A stretch of DNA of 64,000 nucleotides from JAGVSZ01 sp963747775 (lineage in GTDB: Bacteria; Pseudomonadota; Gammaproteobacteria; Burkholderiales; SG8-39), in assembly GCA_963747775.1 (NCBI GenBank), contig CAVVGT010000006.1, positions 434,001 through 498,000 of the forward strand. The letters are read 5' to 3'. The stretch's first letter is position 1; every line of letters starts with the position of its first letter. Made by a program: the position numbers and the translations under genes. A model generated the notes under the pieces. It was not told where the DNA came from. It saw only the letters and a program-made list of their open reading frames with translations, and made no database searches. Shown in pieces: positions 54,426 to 64,000 of the stretch.

Positions 54426-57400
54426 TCAAGCCGCCCGATCCCGATCCTCCGAAGGTGCGCGCTTCGCGGTGCCGACGCTTTCCTTCGGCTTGCTCTCTTT
54501 GTCGCGATCGAGAACCGGGAGCGGGTCAACACGGCGCCACGCGGGCGATGCGGCGAGCAAGCCCGAAATCAGCCCCGTCGCGCGTGCGGCCCACCAGATG
54601 GCGCCGACCGCGACCACCAGGCCCGTGATTTGGAGCGCGCCGAAGGTCATCTGGAGTCGCCACGTCTCCTCGTCACCGAGCTCGAGGTCCTCACGGGTCG
54701 GTACGACGCTCATCTGTGCGGGAACCGGGTCCACGCTTTCGGGCAGGCACTCGTACTCGTTCATCCTGATGCCCAGCTCCTCTGCCGCGCGCATCCGCTC
54801 GACCCCGAATGTCGGATCCGCTAGCCGGGTCTCGATGACATCTCCCCGCGCGCGGATCGGCGGCAGCTGAGTCGCCGCCCCAATCTTTGCTTCAGGTGCG
54901 GCCGCGCCACGCTGCGCCTGCGGCCCGGCGTCCGTCGAGATGAACGCGGTCCCGCCTTCCTCGGGGACGACACTCGAACCGAGCAACGGTGTCCGGGTGA
55001 AGCCGGTTGCAACCGGATTGAGCAGGCCGGTCAGATCGGTCGGGAGGATGAGCGCCGACACCGGAGTCGCCCCGAAAATCGGTGCGCCGCTCGTCGCGTT
55101 GGGCAGAGCAACGCTGTTGGCGGGAGTGGTGAGCAGTGCGATCGCGCTTTCAATTGGCGTGGGCGGGGTTGTTGTCCTTCCGGAGAACACGATGTTCCCC
55201 GCATACGGACCCGTAAGCGCCGAGCCGTCCGAGACGGCGAGGTCGAAACTCGGGACGGCGCCGCCGAAGGGCACGAAACGTACCTGTCCGGCGAGAATCT
55301 CCGTCTGCAGGAATGCGGCAATCGCCGTACCAGGGTTCGAGACGAGCTCGAATTGCCCGTTCACCACATTGGTAACGGTGAACATCAGCGTGGCGGCGGC
55401 GTTGTCGACGTCGGTCGCACTCAGGTTCACGTCGGAGATGACGACCGGAGTGTCCGCCGAAATGATGAAGCTGTTATTCCCAGGGACGGGGGCATCGTTT
55501 ACCGCGGCCACGTTGATGGTGACGGTGGCCGTCGTGGTGTCACCATCGACATCCTGCACTTGGTAGGTGAAGGCGTCGATGCCGTTGGCGTTGGCGTTGG
55601 GCGTGTAGGTGAAGCTGCCGTCGTTGTTCAGCGTCACCGCACCATTGGCCGCGCCCACGGTCACGGTGAGTACAAGAGGGCCGTCGCCCACGCCCGCGTC
55701 GTTGGCGAGCACGCCGGTGAGTGCCGTGACGTTGAGTACGGTGTCCTCGACCGCGGCAAAGGCGTCGTTGGTCGCAAACGGCACGTCATCGACCGGGGTG
55801 CCGGTCATGCTCTTCGAGCCCGTGATCGTAGTGGTGCCGTCAGACACGTTCGTGGCGATACTGAAATTGCTGTTGTAGTTCGCGGCCGGGTTGAACGTCA
55901 GTCCGACGAGCAACGCGTTCACGTCAGCGATCGCTCCACTAGCGGTCCACACCCCGCCTACGAAGGTGGGGGTGACCAGACCCGAGGTGGCGGTGGAAAG
56001 CGCGCCAGCGGTCACGTCCGAGAGCGTAAGGGTGACGGTGAGGTTGGCGCTGTCGGCGTCGCTCACTACGATGTCGGCGAGGTTGAGCGGGGTGTCCTCT
56101 GTGTAGGTTTCTGGGGCGGAGAGGTTAGTAGCGAGCGGGGCCTCGTTGAGGTTGTTCAGGTTGATCGTGATGTCGGCGGTGTCGCTCGCGGAGCCGTCGG
56201 AGGCCTGGACCGTGAGCACGAAGCTGGTGGTGGTCTCGTAGTCGAGCACCGCGCTGTTGGCCACGCTGATCACGCCGGTGGCCGCGTTGAGGGCAAAGCC
56301 GCCGGCGCCGTTGCCGGCGGTGATCGTGTAGGTCAGGGCCTGGCCGTCGGCGTCGGTGTCGTTGCCCCCGTCGTTGAGGTCGTAGACGACGGTGCCGTTG
56401 GCGCTGTTCTCGTTGATCGCCACGGTGGCGTCGGTGATGACCGGGGCGTTGTCGTTGAGGTTGTTCAGGTTGATCGTGATGTCGGCGGTGTCGCTCGCGG
56501 AGCCGTCGGAGGCCTGGACCGTGAGCACGAAGCTGGTGGTGGTCTCGTAGTCGAGCACCGCGCTGTTGGCCACGCTGATCACGCCGGTGGCCGCGTTGAG
56601 GGCAAAGCCGCCGGCGCCGTTGCCGGCGGTGATCGTGTAGGTCAGGGCCTGGCCGTCGGCGTCGGTGTCGTTGCCCCCGTCGTTGAGGTCGTAGACGACG
56701 GTGCCGTTGGCGCTGTTCTCGTTGATCGCCACGGTGGCGTCGGTGATGACCGGGGCGTTGTCGTTGAGGTTGTTCAGGTTGATCGTGATGTCGGCGGTGT
56801 CGCTCGCGGAGCCGTCGGAGGCCTGGACCGTGAGCACGAAGCTGGTGGTGGTCTCGTAGTCGAGCACCGCGCTGTTGGCCACGCTGATCACGCCGGTGGC
56901 CGCGTTGAGGGCAAAGCCGCCGGCGCCGTTGCCGGCGGTGATCGTGTAGGTCAGGGCCTGGCCGTCGGCGTCGGTGTCGTTGCCCCCGTCGTTGAGGTCG
57001 TAGACGACGGTGCCGTTGGCGCTGTTCTCGTTGATCGCCACGGTGGCGTCGGTGATGACCGGGGCGTTGTCGTTGAGGTTGTTCAGGTTGATCGTGATGT
57101 CGGCGGTGTCGCTCGCGGAGCCGTCGGAGGCCTGGACCGTGAGCACGAAGCTGGTGGTGGTCTCGTAGTCGAGCACCGCGCTGTTGGCCACGCTGATCAC
57201 GCCGGTGGCCGCGTTGAGGGCAAAGCCGCCGGCGCCGTTGCCGGCGGTGATCGTGTAGGTCAGGGCCTGGCCGTCGGCGTCGGTGTCGTTGCCCCCGTCG
57301 TTGAGGTCGTAGACGACGGTGCCGTTGGCGCTGTTCTCGTTGATCGCCACGGTGGCGTCGGTGATGACCGGGGCGTTGTCGTTGAGGTTGTTCAGGTTGA

Positions 57401-60400
57401 TCGTGATGTCGGCGGTGTCGCTCGCGGAGCCGTCGGAGGCCTGGACCGTGAGCACGAAGCTGGTGGTGGTCTCGTAGTCGAGCACCGCGCTGTTGGCCAC
57501 GCTGATCACGCCGGTGGCCGCGTTGAGGGCAAAGCCGCCGGCGCCGTTGCCGGCGGTGATCGTGTAGGTCAGGGCCTGGCCGTCGGCGTCGGTGTCGTTG
57601 CCCCCGTCGTTGAGGTCGTAGACGACGGTGCCGTTGGCGCTGTTCTCGTTGATCGCCACGGTGGCGTCGGTGATGACCGGGGCGTTGTCGTTGAGGTTGT
57701 TCAGGTTGATCGTGATGTCGGCGGTGTCGCTCGCGGAGCCGTCGGAGGCCTGGACCGTGAGCACGAAGCTGGTGGTGGTCTCGTAGTCGAGCACCGCGCT
57801 GTTGGCCACGCTGATCACGCCGGTGGCCGCGTTGAGGGCAAAGCCGCCGGCGCCGTTGCCGGCGGTGATCGTGTAGGTCAGGGCCTGGCCGTCGGCGTCG
57901 GTGTCGTTGCCCCCGTCGTTGAGGTCGTAGACGACGGTGCCGTTGGCGCTGTTCTCGTTGATCGCCACGGTGGCGTCGGTGATGACCGGGGCGTTGTCGT
58001 TGAGGTTGTTCAGGTTGATCGTGATGTCGGCGGTGTCGCTCGCGGAGCCGTCGGAGGCCTGGACCGTGAGCACGAAGCTGGTGGTGGTCTCGTAGTCGAG
58101 CACCGCGCTGTTGGCCACGCTGATCACGCCGGTGGCCGCGTTGAGGGCAAAGCCGCCGGCGCCGTTGCCGGCGGTGATCGTGTAGGTCAGGGCCTGGCCG
58201 TCGGCGTCGGTGTCGTTGCCCCCGTCGTTGAGGTCGTAGACGACGGTGCCGTTGGCGCTGTTCTCGTTGATCGCCACGGTGGCGTCGGTGATGACCGGGG
58301 CGTTGTCGTTGAGGTTGTTCAGGTTGATCGTGATGTCGGCGGTGTCGCTCGCGGAGCCGTCGGAGGCCTGGACCGTGAGCACGAAGCTGGTGGTGGTCTC
58401 GTAGTCGAGCACCGCGCTGTTGGCCACGCTGATCACGCCGGTGGCCGCGTTGAGGGCAAAGCCGCCGGCGCCGTTGCCGGCGGTGATCGTGTAGGTCAGG
58501 GCCTGGCCGTCGGCGTCGGTGTCGTTGCCCCCGTCGTTGAGGTCGTAGACGACGGTGCCGTTGGCGCTGTTCTCGTTGATCGCCACGGTGGCGTCGGTGA
58601 TGACCGGGGCGTTGTCGTTGAGGTTGTTCAGGTTGATCGTGATGTCGGCGGTGTCGCTCGCGGAGCCGTCGGAGGCCTGGACCGTGAGCACGAAGCTGGT
58701 GGTGGTCTCGTAGTCGAGCACCGCGCTGTTGGCCACGCTGATCACGCCGGTGGCCGCGTTGAGGGCAAAGCCGCCGGCGCCGTTGCCGGCGGTGATCGTG
58801 TAGGTCAGGGCCTGGCCGTCGGCGTCGGTGTCGTTGCCCCCGTCGTTGAGGTCGTAGACGACGGTGCCGTTGGCGCTGTTCTCGTTGATCGCCACGGTGG
58901 CGTCGGTGATGACCGGGGCGTTGTCGTTGAGGTTGTTCAGGTTGATCGTGATGTCGGCGGTGTCGCTCGCGGAGCCGTCGGAGGCCTGGACCGTGAGCAC
59001 GAAGCTGGTGGTGGTCTCGTAGTCGAGCACCGCGCTGTTGGCCACGCTGATCACGCCGGTGGCCGCGTTGAGGGCAAAGCCGCCGGCGCCGTTGCCGGCG
59101 GTGATCGTGTAGGTCAGGGCCTGGCCGTCGGCGTCGGTGTCGTTGCCCCCGTCGTTGAGGTCGTAGACGACGGTGCCGTTGGCGCTGTTCTCGTTGATCG
59201 CCACGGTGGCGTCGGTGATGACCGGGGCGTTGTCGTTGAGGTTGTTCAGGTTGATCGTGATGTCGGCGGTGTCGCTCGCGGAGCCGTCGGAGGCCTGGAC
59301 CGTGAGCACGAAGCTGGTGGTGGTCTCGTAGTCGAGCACCGCGCTGTTGGCCACGCTGATCACGCCGGTGGCCGCGTTGAGGGCAAAGCCGCCGGCGCCG
59401 TTGCCGGCGGTGATCGTGTAGGTCAGGGCCTGGCCGTCGGCGTCGGTGTCGTTGCCCCCGTCGTTGAGGTCGTAGACGACGGTGCCGTTGGCGCTGTTCT
59501 CGTTGATCGCCACGGTGGCGTCGGTGATGACCGGGGCGTTGTCGTTGAGGTTGTTCAGGTTGATCGTGATGTCGGCGGTGTCGCTCGCGGAGCCGTCGGA
59601 GGCCTGGACCGTGAGCACGAAGCTGGTGGTGGTCTCGTAGTCGAGCACCGCGCTGTTGGCCACGCTGATCACGCCGGTGGCCGCGTTGAGGGCAAAGCCG
59701 CCGGCGCCGTTGCCGGCGGTGATCGTGTAGGTCAGGGCCTGGCCGTCGGCGTCGGTGTCGTTGCCCCCGTCGTTGAGGTCGTAGACGACGGTGCCGTTGG
59801 CGCTGTTCTCGTTGATCGCCACGGTGGCGTCGGTGATGACCGGGGCGTTGTCGTTGAGGTTGTTCAGGTTGATCGTGATGTCGGCGGTGTCGCTCGCGGA
59901 GCCGTCGGAGGCCTGGACCGTGAGCACGAAGCTGGTGGTGGTCTCGTAGTCGAGCACCGCGCTGTTGGCCACGCTGATCACGCCGGTGGCCGCGTTGAGG
60001 GCAAAGCCGCCGGCGCCGTTGCCGGCGGTGATCGTGTAGGTCAGGGCCTGGCCGTCGGCGTCGGTGTCGTTGCCCCCGTCGTTGAGGTCGTAGACGACGG
60101 TGCCGTTGGCGCTGTTCTCGTTGATCGCCACGGTGGCGTCGGTGATGACCGGGGCGTTGTCGTTGAGGTTGTTCAGGTTGATCGTGATGTCGGCGGTGTC
60201 GCTCGCGGAGCCGTCGGAGGCCTGGACCGTGAGCACGAAGCTGGTGGTGGTCTCGTAGTCGAGCACCGCGCTGTTGGCCACGCTGATCACGCCGGTGGCC
60301 GCGTTGAGGGCAAAGCCGCCGGCGCCGTTGCCGGCGGTGATCGTGTAGGTCAGGGCCTGGCCGTCGGCGTCGGTGTCGTTGCCCCCGTCGTTGAGGTCGT

Positions 60401-63400
60401 AGACGACGGTGCCGTTGGCGCTGTTCTCGTTGATCGCCACGGTGGCGTCGGTGATGACCGGGGCGTTGTCGTTGAGGTTGTTCAGGTTGATCGTGATGTC
60501 GGCGGTGTCGCTCGCGGAGCCGTCGGAGGCCTGGACCGTGAGCACGAAGCTGGTGGTGGTCTCGTAGTCGAGCACCGCGCTGTTGGCCACGCTGATCACG
60601 CCGGTGGCCGCGTTGAGGGCAAAGCCGCCGGCGCCGTTGCCGGCGGTGATCGTGTAGGTCAGGGCCTGGCCGTCGGCGTCGGTGTCGTTGCCCCCGTCGT
60701 TGAGGTCGTAGACGACGGTGCCGTTGGCGCTGTTCTCGTTGATCGCCACGGTGGCGTCGGTGATGACCGGGGCGTTGTCGTTGAGGTTGTTCAGGTTGAT
60801 CGTGATGTCGGCGGTGTCGCTCGCGGAGCCGTCGGAGGCCTGGACCGTGAGCACGAAGCTGGTGGTGGTCTCGTAGTCGAGCACCGCGCTGTTGGCCACG
60901 CTGATCACGCCGGTGGCCGCGTTGAGGGCAAAGCCGCCGGCGCCGTTGCCGGCGGTGATCGTGTAGGTCAGGGCCTGGCCGTCGGCGTCGGTGTCGTTGC
61001 CCCCGTCGTTGAGGTCGTAGACGACGGTGCCGTTGGCGCTGTTCTCGTTGATCGCCACGGTGGCGTCGGTGATGACCGGGGCGTTGTCGTTGAGGTTGTT
61101 CAGGTTGATCGTGATGTCGGCGGTGTCGCTCGCGGAGCCGTCGGAGGCCTGGACCGTGAGCACGAAGCTGGTGGTGGTCTCGTAGTCGAGCACCGCGCTG
61201 TTGGCCACGCTGATCACGCCGGTGGCCGCGTTGAGGGCAAAGCCGCCGGCGCCGTTGCCGGCGGTGATCGTGTAGGTCAGGGCCTGGCCGTCGGCGTCGG
61301 TGTCGTTGCCCCCGTCGTTGAGGTCGTAGACGACGGTGCCGTTGGCGCTGTTCTCGTTGATCGCCACGGTGGCGTCGGTGATGACCGGGGCGTTGTCGTT
61401 GAGGTTGTTCAGGTTGATCGTGATGTCGGCGGTGTCGCTCGCGGAGCCGTCGGAGGCCTGGACCGTGAGCACGAAGCTGGTGGTGGTCTCGTAGTCGAGC
61501 ACCGCGCTGTTGGCCACGCTGATCACGCCGGTGGCCGCGTTGAGGGCAAAGCCGCCGGCGCCGTTGCCGGCGGTGATCGTGTAGGTCAGGGCCTGGCCGT
61601 CGGCGTCGGTGTCGTTGCCCCCGTCGTTGAGGTCGTAGACGACGGTGCCGTTGGCGCTGTTCTCGTTGATCGCCACGGTGGCGTCGGTGATGACCGGGGC
61701 GTTGTCGTTGAGGTTGTTCAGGTTGATCGTGATGTCGGCGGTGTCGCTCGCGGAGCCGTCGGAGGCCTGGACCGTGAGCACGAAGCTGGTGGTGGTCTCG
61801 TAGTCGAGCACCGCGCTGTTGGCCACGCTGATCACGCCGGTGGCCGCGTTGAGGGCAAAGCCGCCGGCGCCGTTGCCGGCGGTGATCGTGTAGGTCAGGG
61901 CCTGGCCGTCGGCGTCGGTGTCGTTGCCCCCGTCGTTGAGGTCGTAGACGACGGTGCCGTTGGCGCTGTTCTCGTTGATCGCCACGGTGGCGTCGGTGAT
62001 GACCGGGGCGTTGTCGTTGAGGTTGTTCAGGTTGATCGTGATGTCGGCGGTGTCGCTCGCGGAGCCGTCGGAGGCCTGGACCGTGAGCACGAAGCTGGTG
62101 GTGGTCTCGTAGTCGAGCACCGCGCTGTTGGCCACGCTGATCACGCCGGTGGCCGCGTTGAGGGCAAAGCCGCCGGCGCCGTTGCCGGCGGTGATCGTGT
62201 AGGTCAGGGCCTGGCCGTCGGCGTCGGTGTCGTTGCCCCCGTCGTTGAGGTCGTAGACGACGGTGCCGTTGGCGCTGTTCTCGTTGATCGCCACGGTGGC
62301 GTCGGTGATGACCGGGGGGTCATTGACTGCCGTGACAGTTACAGTTGTCGTGGCGACATTACTCGATACCCCAAAGTTATCCTGGAGCACGACGGTGATG
62401 GCGCGATTGGCGGTGCTCGGATTGTCGGTGCTGTTGCTGAAGCGGACGGCCTGGATGGCGGTCTGGTAGGCAGCGAGGGTGGCCGAGCCGCTCAGGGTGA
62501 CGACATTGCCGGTGACAGTTGCCGTGATGCCGCCGGGCATGGCGCCGGCGGTCAGAAGGTCGCCGGCTTGTGGGGTCGTGAGCGTGATCGTCGCGCCGGA
62601 GAGCGTCGTGCTGTCCACGTCGGTGATCAGGATGTCGGTGTCGGCGACCGCGACGCCGGCTGCGTTCTCGGTGTAGGCCGTCGCGTAGCCCGTCGGTTCG
62701 GCCGTGATGACGACGTTGTCGATAAACAGGAGCTCGTTGGCCTGGAAGTCGTTGGTGAGGCGGAAGCGGACGACGGTGCCGGCGGATTCGTAGCCGGACA
62801 GGATCACCGTGCGGCCGGTCGTCGCGTTGCCCGCGAAGGAGGCGAGCGTCGTGTAGCTCGTGCCGCCGTCGATGGAGACTTCGACCACGTACGTGTCGGC
62901 GGCTTCGAGATTGGTCTGGGCCTGGTTGAACGTGAGCGACGCGTTGACGTAGTTCGCGAGATTGACGGCCCGCGCGACCGAGGCGCGCAGCGCGATCGTG
63001 CCACCGCTGCCGGACGCGTCGCCCAGACGCAGGGCGTTGTTGGTTCCGGCGGCGGGCGTGTCCGCGACCTGGACATCACCCAGCGCCGGGCTCTGCGACA
63101 CGTCGCCCGCATCGTTCTCGAACCAGTTACCGGACCACGGGATCGCGCCGCCGGAGGCGCCGGCGTAGGTGACGAACGTCAGATTGTCGCTGACGGTCTG
63201 GCTGGCGCTGCTGTCGTCCAGATCGAGCCGCGGGCGAGCACTGGTGACCGTGATCGCAACCGTATCGACGTCGCTCGCGGTGCCGTCGGAGGTCGTCAGG
63301 CTCAGCGTGGCGGGTCCAACGTAGGCGGCGTTAGGCGAGTAGAACACGCCGTCCAGCGCGGCGTTGATCACCGCCGCCGTCCCCGAGAACGTCATCGTGG

Positions 63401-64000
63401 CGTCGGCGATGCCGTCGCCGGTCGTGAAGGTGAGGCCTGCAGTCGTGGCCAGCGTCAAGGTGCCGTTCGTGACCGCGAGCGTGACCGTCAGTGCGCCGCC
63501 GTCGACATCCGCGACGCTGAGTGCGTTACCGAGAGCGGCACCGAAGCCGAGCGCGGTGTTGACCGGTGTGGTCTGCGCGGAGGGCACCGAGTTTACTGGG
63601 GGGTCGTTCACCGCCGTGACGTTGAACGTGATGGTGTTCGGCGTCTGGTCGGTGTCCTGCCCGCCGTTCGCGGTGCCGCCGTTGTCCCGCACCTGAAAGG
63701 TGAACGAAGCGTAGCCGGCGCCGTTGCCGTTGGACGCCGGCGTGAAGGTCAGGTTGCCGATGCTCGCCGCGGGGATCACCTGGCCCGCCGTCACCGGCGT
63801 GCCCGACAGGCTGAGCGTCCCCGCGCCGGGCAGCGTCGTGATGATCACCGCCTGCAGCGTGTTAAGCGGCGTGTCGTTCGGATCAGTGAAGCCGAAGTTA
63901 GCAGCCGAGAACGTGTAGGTCGTGTCCTCGTTGAACGTGAGCGTCGCGTTCGTGCCGGCCGGGGCATCGTTGACCGCGGTGACGGTGATATTGACGACGT
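54426..64000 (-). CDS. Giant cadherin/Ig-like repeat surface protein with C-terminal membrane anchor (5' end beyond window)
   Basis: Over 3,190 residues are visible; the reading frame stays open to the right edge, so the true start is outside. In order: Ig-like/bacterial cadherin-like domains (~63,200-64,000), a jelly-roll-like stretch at ~62,650-63,200 (IDNVVITAEPTGY), then 20 identical 103-residue units with cadherin motifs (NENS, LDYET, QASDGSA, NLNDNAP). Three more variable domains follow, then a Pro/Ala-rich linker, a C-terminal hydrophobic segment (LVVAVGAIWWAARATGLIS) and a basic tail with PAWRRVDPLPVLDRDKE. Acidic clusters (NDTDADGQ) suggest calcium binding. Probably a very large cell-surface or envelope-anchored adhesin; the secretion route is unknown. 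Confidence 0.88.
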   Translation of the reverse strand, partial: VVNITVTAVNDAPAGTNATLTFNEDTTYTFSAANFGFTDPNDTPLNTLQAVIITTLPGAGTLSLSGTPVTAGQVIPAASIGNLTFTPASNGNGAGYASFTFQVRDNGGTANGGQDTDQTPNTITFNVTAVNDPPVNSVPSAQTTPVNTALGFGAALGNALSVADVDGGALTVTLAVTNGTLTLATTAGLTFTTGDGIADATMTFSGTAAVINAALDGVFYSPNAAYVGPATLSLTTSDGTASDVDTVAITVTSARPRLDLDDSSASQTVSDNLTFVTYAGASGGAIPWSGNWFENDAGDVSQSPALGDVQVADTPAAGTNNALRLGDASGSGGTIALRASVARAVNLANYVNASLTFNQAQTNLEAADTYVVEVSIDGGTSYTTLASFAGNATTGRTVILSGYESAGTVVRFRLTNDFQANELLFIDNVVITAEPTGYATAYTENAAGVAVADTDILITDVDSTTLSGATITLTTPQAGDLLTAGAMPGGITATVTGNVVTLSGSATLAAYQTAIQAVRFSNSTDNPSTANRAITVVLQDNFGVSSNVATTTVTVTAVNDPPVITDATVAINENSANGTVVYDLNDGGNDTDADGQALTYTITAGNGAGGFALNAATGVISVANSAVLDYETTTSFVLTVQASDGSASDTADITINLNNLNDNAPVITDATVAINENSANGTVVYDLNDGGNDTDADGQALTYTITAGNGAGGFALNAATGVISVANSAVLDYETTTSFVLTVQASDGSASDTADITINLNNLNDNAPVITDATVAINENSANGTVVYDLNDGGNDTDADGQALTYTITAGNGAGGFALNAATGVISVANSAVLDYETTTSFVLTVQASDGSASDTADITINLNNLNDNAPVITDATVAINENSANGTVVYDLNDGGNDTDADGQALTYTITAGNGAGGFALNAATGVISVANSAVLDYETTTSFVLTVQASDGSASDTADITINLNNLNDNAPVITDATVAINENSANGTVVYDLNDGGNDTDADGQALTYTITAGNGAGGFALNAATGVISVANSAVLDYETTTSFVLTVQASDGSASDTADITINLNNLNDNAPVITDATVAINENSANGTVVYDLNDGGNDTDADGQALTYTITAGNGAGGFALNAATGVISVANSAVLDYETTTSFVLTVQASDGSASDTADITINLNNLNDNAPVITDATVAINENSANGTVVYDLNDGGNDTDADGQALTYTITAGNGAGGFALNAATGVISVANSAVLDYETTTSFVLTVQASDGSASDTADITINLNNLNDNAPVITDATVAINENSANGTVVYDLNDGGNDTDADGQALTYTITAGNGAGGFALNAATGVISVANSAVLDYETTTSFVLTVQASDGSASDTADITINLNNLNDNAPVITDATVAINENSANGTVVYDLNDGGNDTDADGQALTYTITAGNGAGGFALNAATGVISVANSAVLDYETTTSFVLTVQASDGSASDTADITINLNNLNDNAPVITDATVAINENSANGTVVYDLNDGGNDTDADGQALTYTITAGNGAGGFALNAATGVISVANSAVLDYETTTSFVLTVQASDGSASDTADITINLNNLNDNAPVITDATVAINENSANGTVVYDLNDGGNDTDADGQALTYTITAGNGAGGFALNAATGVISVANSAVLDYETTTSFVLTVQASDGSASDTADITINLNNLNDNAPVITDATVAINENSANGTVVYDLNDGGNDTDADGQALTYTITAGNGAGGFALNAATGVISVANSAVLDYETTTSFVLTVQASDGSASDTADITINLNNLNDNAPVITDATVAINENSANGTVVYDLNDGGNDTDADGQALTYTITAGNGAGGFALNAATGVISVANSAVLDYETTTSFVLTVQASDGSASDTADITINLNNLNDNAPVITDATVAINENSANGTVVYDLNDGGNDTDADGQALTYTITAGNGAGGFALNAATGVISVANSAVLDYETTTSFVLTVQASDGSASDTADITINLNNLNDNAPVITDATVAINENSANGTVVYDLNDGGNDTDADGQALTYTITAGNGAGGFALNAATGVISVANSAVLDYETTTSFVLTVQASDGSASDTADITINLNNLNDNAPVITDATVAINENSANGTVVYDLNDGGNDTDADGQALTYTITAGNGAGGFALNAATGVISVANSAVLDYETTTSFVLTVQASDGSASDTADITINLNNLNDNAPVITDATVAINENSANGTVVYDLNDGGNDTDADGQALTYTITAGNGAGGFALNAATGVISVANSAVLDYETTTSFVLTVQASDGSASDTADITINLNNLNDNAPVITDATVAINENSANGTVVYDLNDGGNDTDADGQALTYTITAGNGAGGFALNAATGVISVANSAVLDYETTTSFVLTVQASDGSASDTADITINLNNLNDNAPVITDATVAINENSANGTVVYDLNDGGNDTDADGQALTYTITAGNGAGGFALNAATGVISVANSAVLDYETTTSFVLTVQASDGSASDTADITINLNNLNDNAPVITDATVAINENSANGTVVYDLNDGGNDTDADGQALTYTITAGNGAGGFALNAATGVISVANSAVLDYETTTSFVLTVQASDGSASDTADITINLNNLNEAPLATNLSAPETYTEDTPLNLADIVVSDADSANLTVTLTLSDVTAGALSTATSGLVTPTFVGGVWTASGAIADVNALLVGLTFNPAANYNSNFSIATNVSDGTTTITGSKSMTGTPVDDVPFATNDAFAAVEDTVLNVTALTGVLANDAGVGDGPLVLTVTVGAANGAVTLNNDGSFTYTPNANANGIDAFTYQVQDVDGDTTTATVTINVAAVNDAPVPGNNSFIISADTPVVISDVNLSATDVDNAAATLMFTVTNVVNGQFELVSNPGTAIAAFLQTEILAGQVRFVPFGGAVPSFDLAVSDGSALTGPYAGNIVFSGRTTTPPTPIESAIALLTTPANSVALPNATSGAPIFGATPVSALILPTDLTGLLNPVATGFTRTPLLGSSVVPEEGGTAFISTDAGPQAQRGAAAPEAKIGAATQLPPIRARGDVIETRLADPTFGVERMRAAEELGIRMNEYECLPESVDPVPAQMSVVPTREDLELGDEETWRLQMTFGALQITGLVVAVGAIWWAARATGLISGLLAASPAWRRVDPLPVLDRDKESKPKESVGTAKRAPSEDRDRAA
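56143..62317 (-). repeat. Tandem array of 20 identical 309-bp units
   Basis: The period is exactly 309 bases (103 codons); the marker TCGGTGATGA recurs from 56,431 to 62,302, a distance of 19 periods. No differences were seen between the copies compared. Each unit encodes one cadherin-like domain. The array ends abruptly: the flanks diverge within a few bases of 56,143 and 62,317. The identity at synonymous sites indicates recent expansion or active homogenisation. Confidence 0.97.

Noticed and set aside
56143..62317. CRISPR-like regular repetition
   Set aside because: The 309-base period is all repeat with no variable spacers, keeps the reading frame and encodes protein domains.

Overview
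The window is a GC-rich (roughly two-thirds G+C by eye) stretch of a betaproteobacterial chromosome. The evidence is gene order: rsgA / M48 protease / orn; leuC-leuD-leuB-asd-fimV-truA-trpF-trpB-trpA-accD-folC-SPOR-cvpA-purF-metZ; lpxH-cyclophilins-cysS; grpE-dnaK-dnaJ; and hrcA divergent from nadK-recN are arrangements typical of Burkholderiales/Nitrosomonadales-type genomes. Genus cannot be fixed from the sequence; an uncultured or metagenome-derived lineage is possible.

Layout. 1-5.5 kb: a partial rsgA, a Ste24-type protease, orn, a D-lactate dehydrogenase-like flavoprotein, a small DUF6494 gene and a family-39 glycosyltransferase. 5.7-9 kb: rpmE, rho, trxA, a 7Fe ferredoxin (fdxA) and a CBS-pair protein. 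9.2-17.7 kb: an MFS/acyltransferase fusion, aroC, a giant MFS/spermidine-synthase fusion, a second MFS carrier and a lipoprotein M48 protease. 17.8-33.7 kb: one long co-directional run for leucine, aspartate-family and tryptophan synthesis, tRNA pseudouridylation, fatty acid, folate and purine synthesis. Within it, asd, fimV, truA and trpB all carry frame disruptions confined to 21.3-27.8 kb, mostly single-base insertions, which looks like sequence error rather than decay. 33.7-37.45 kb: two related group II introns back to back between purF and metZ, the first without an ORF, the second with a reverse transcriptase/maturase carrying an HNH domain. 37.7-44 kb: metZ, lpxH, two cyclophilins, a TPR protein, cysS and an amino-acid-type periplasmic binding protein. 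44.4-54.3 kb: dnaJ, dnaK and grpE with a clear sigma-32 promoter, a hemerythrin protein, a small membrane protein, hemH, hrcA, nadK, recN and tRNA-Val(GAC). 54.4-64 kb: the 3' part of one giant gene whose centre is 20 tandem 309-bp units encoding cadherin-like domains, ending in a C-terminal membrane anchor; its 5' end lies beyond the window.

Most of the window is housekeeping. The parts worth a second look are the tandem intron pair and its odd junction, the uniform 20-unit repeat of the giant surface protein, the short ORF that repeats the start of leuD and holds the only good ribosome-binding site there, the composition break inside cysS, and the cluster of frameshifts in genes expected to be essential. 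No CRISPR array, prophage, toxin-antitoxin pair or defence cluster was found.
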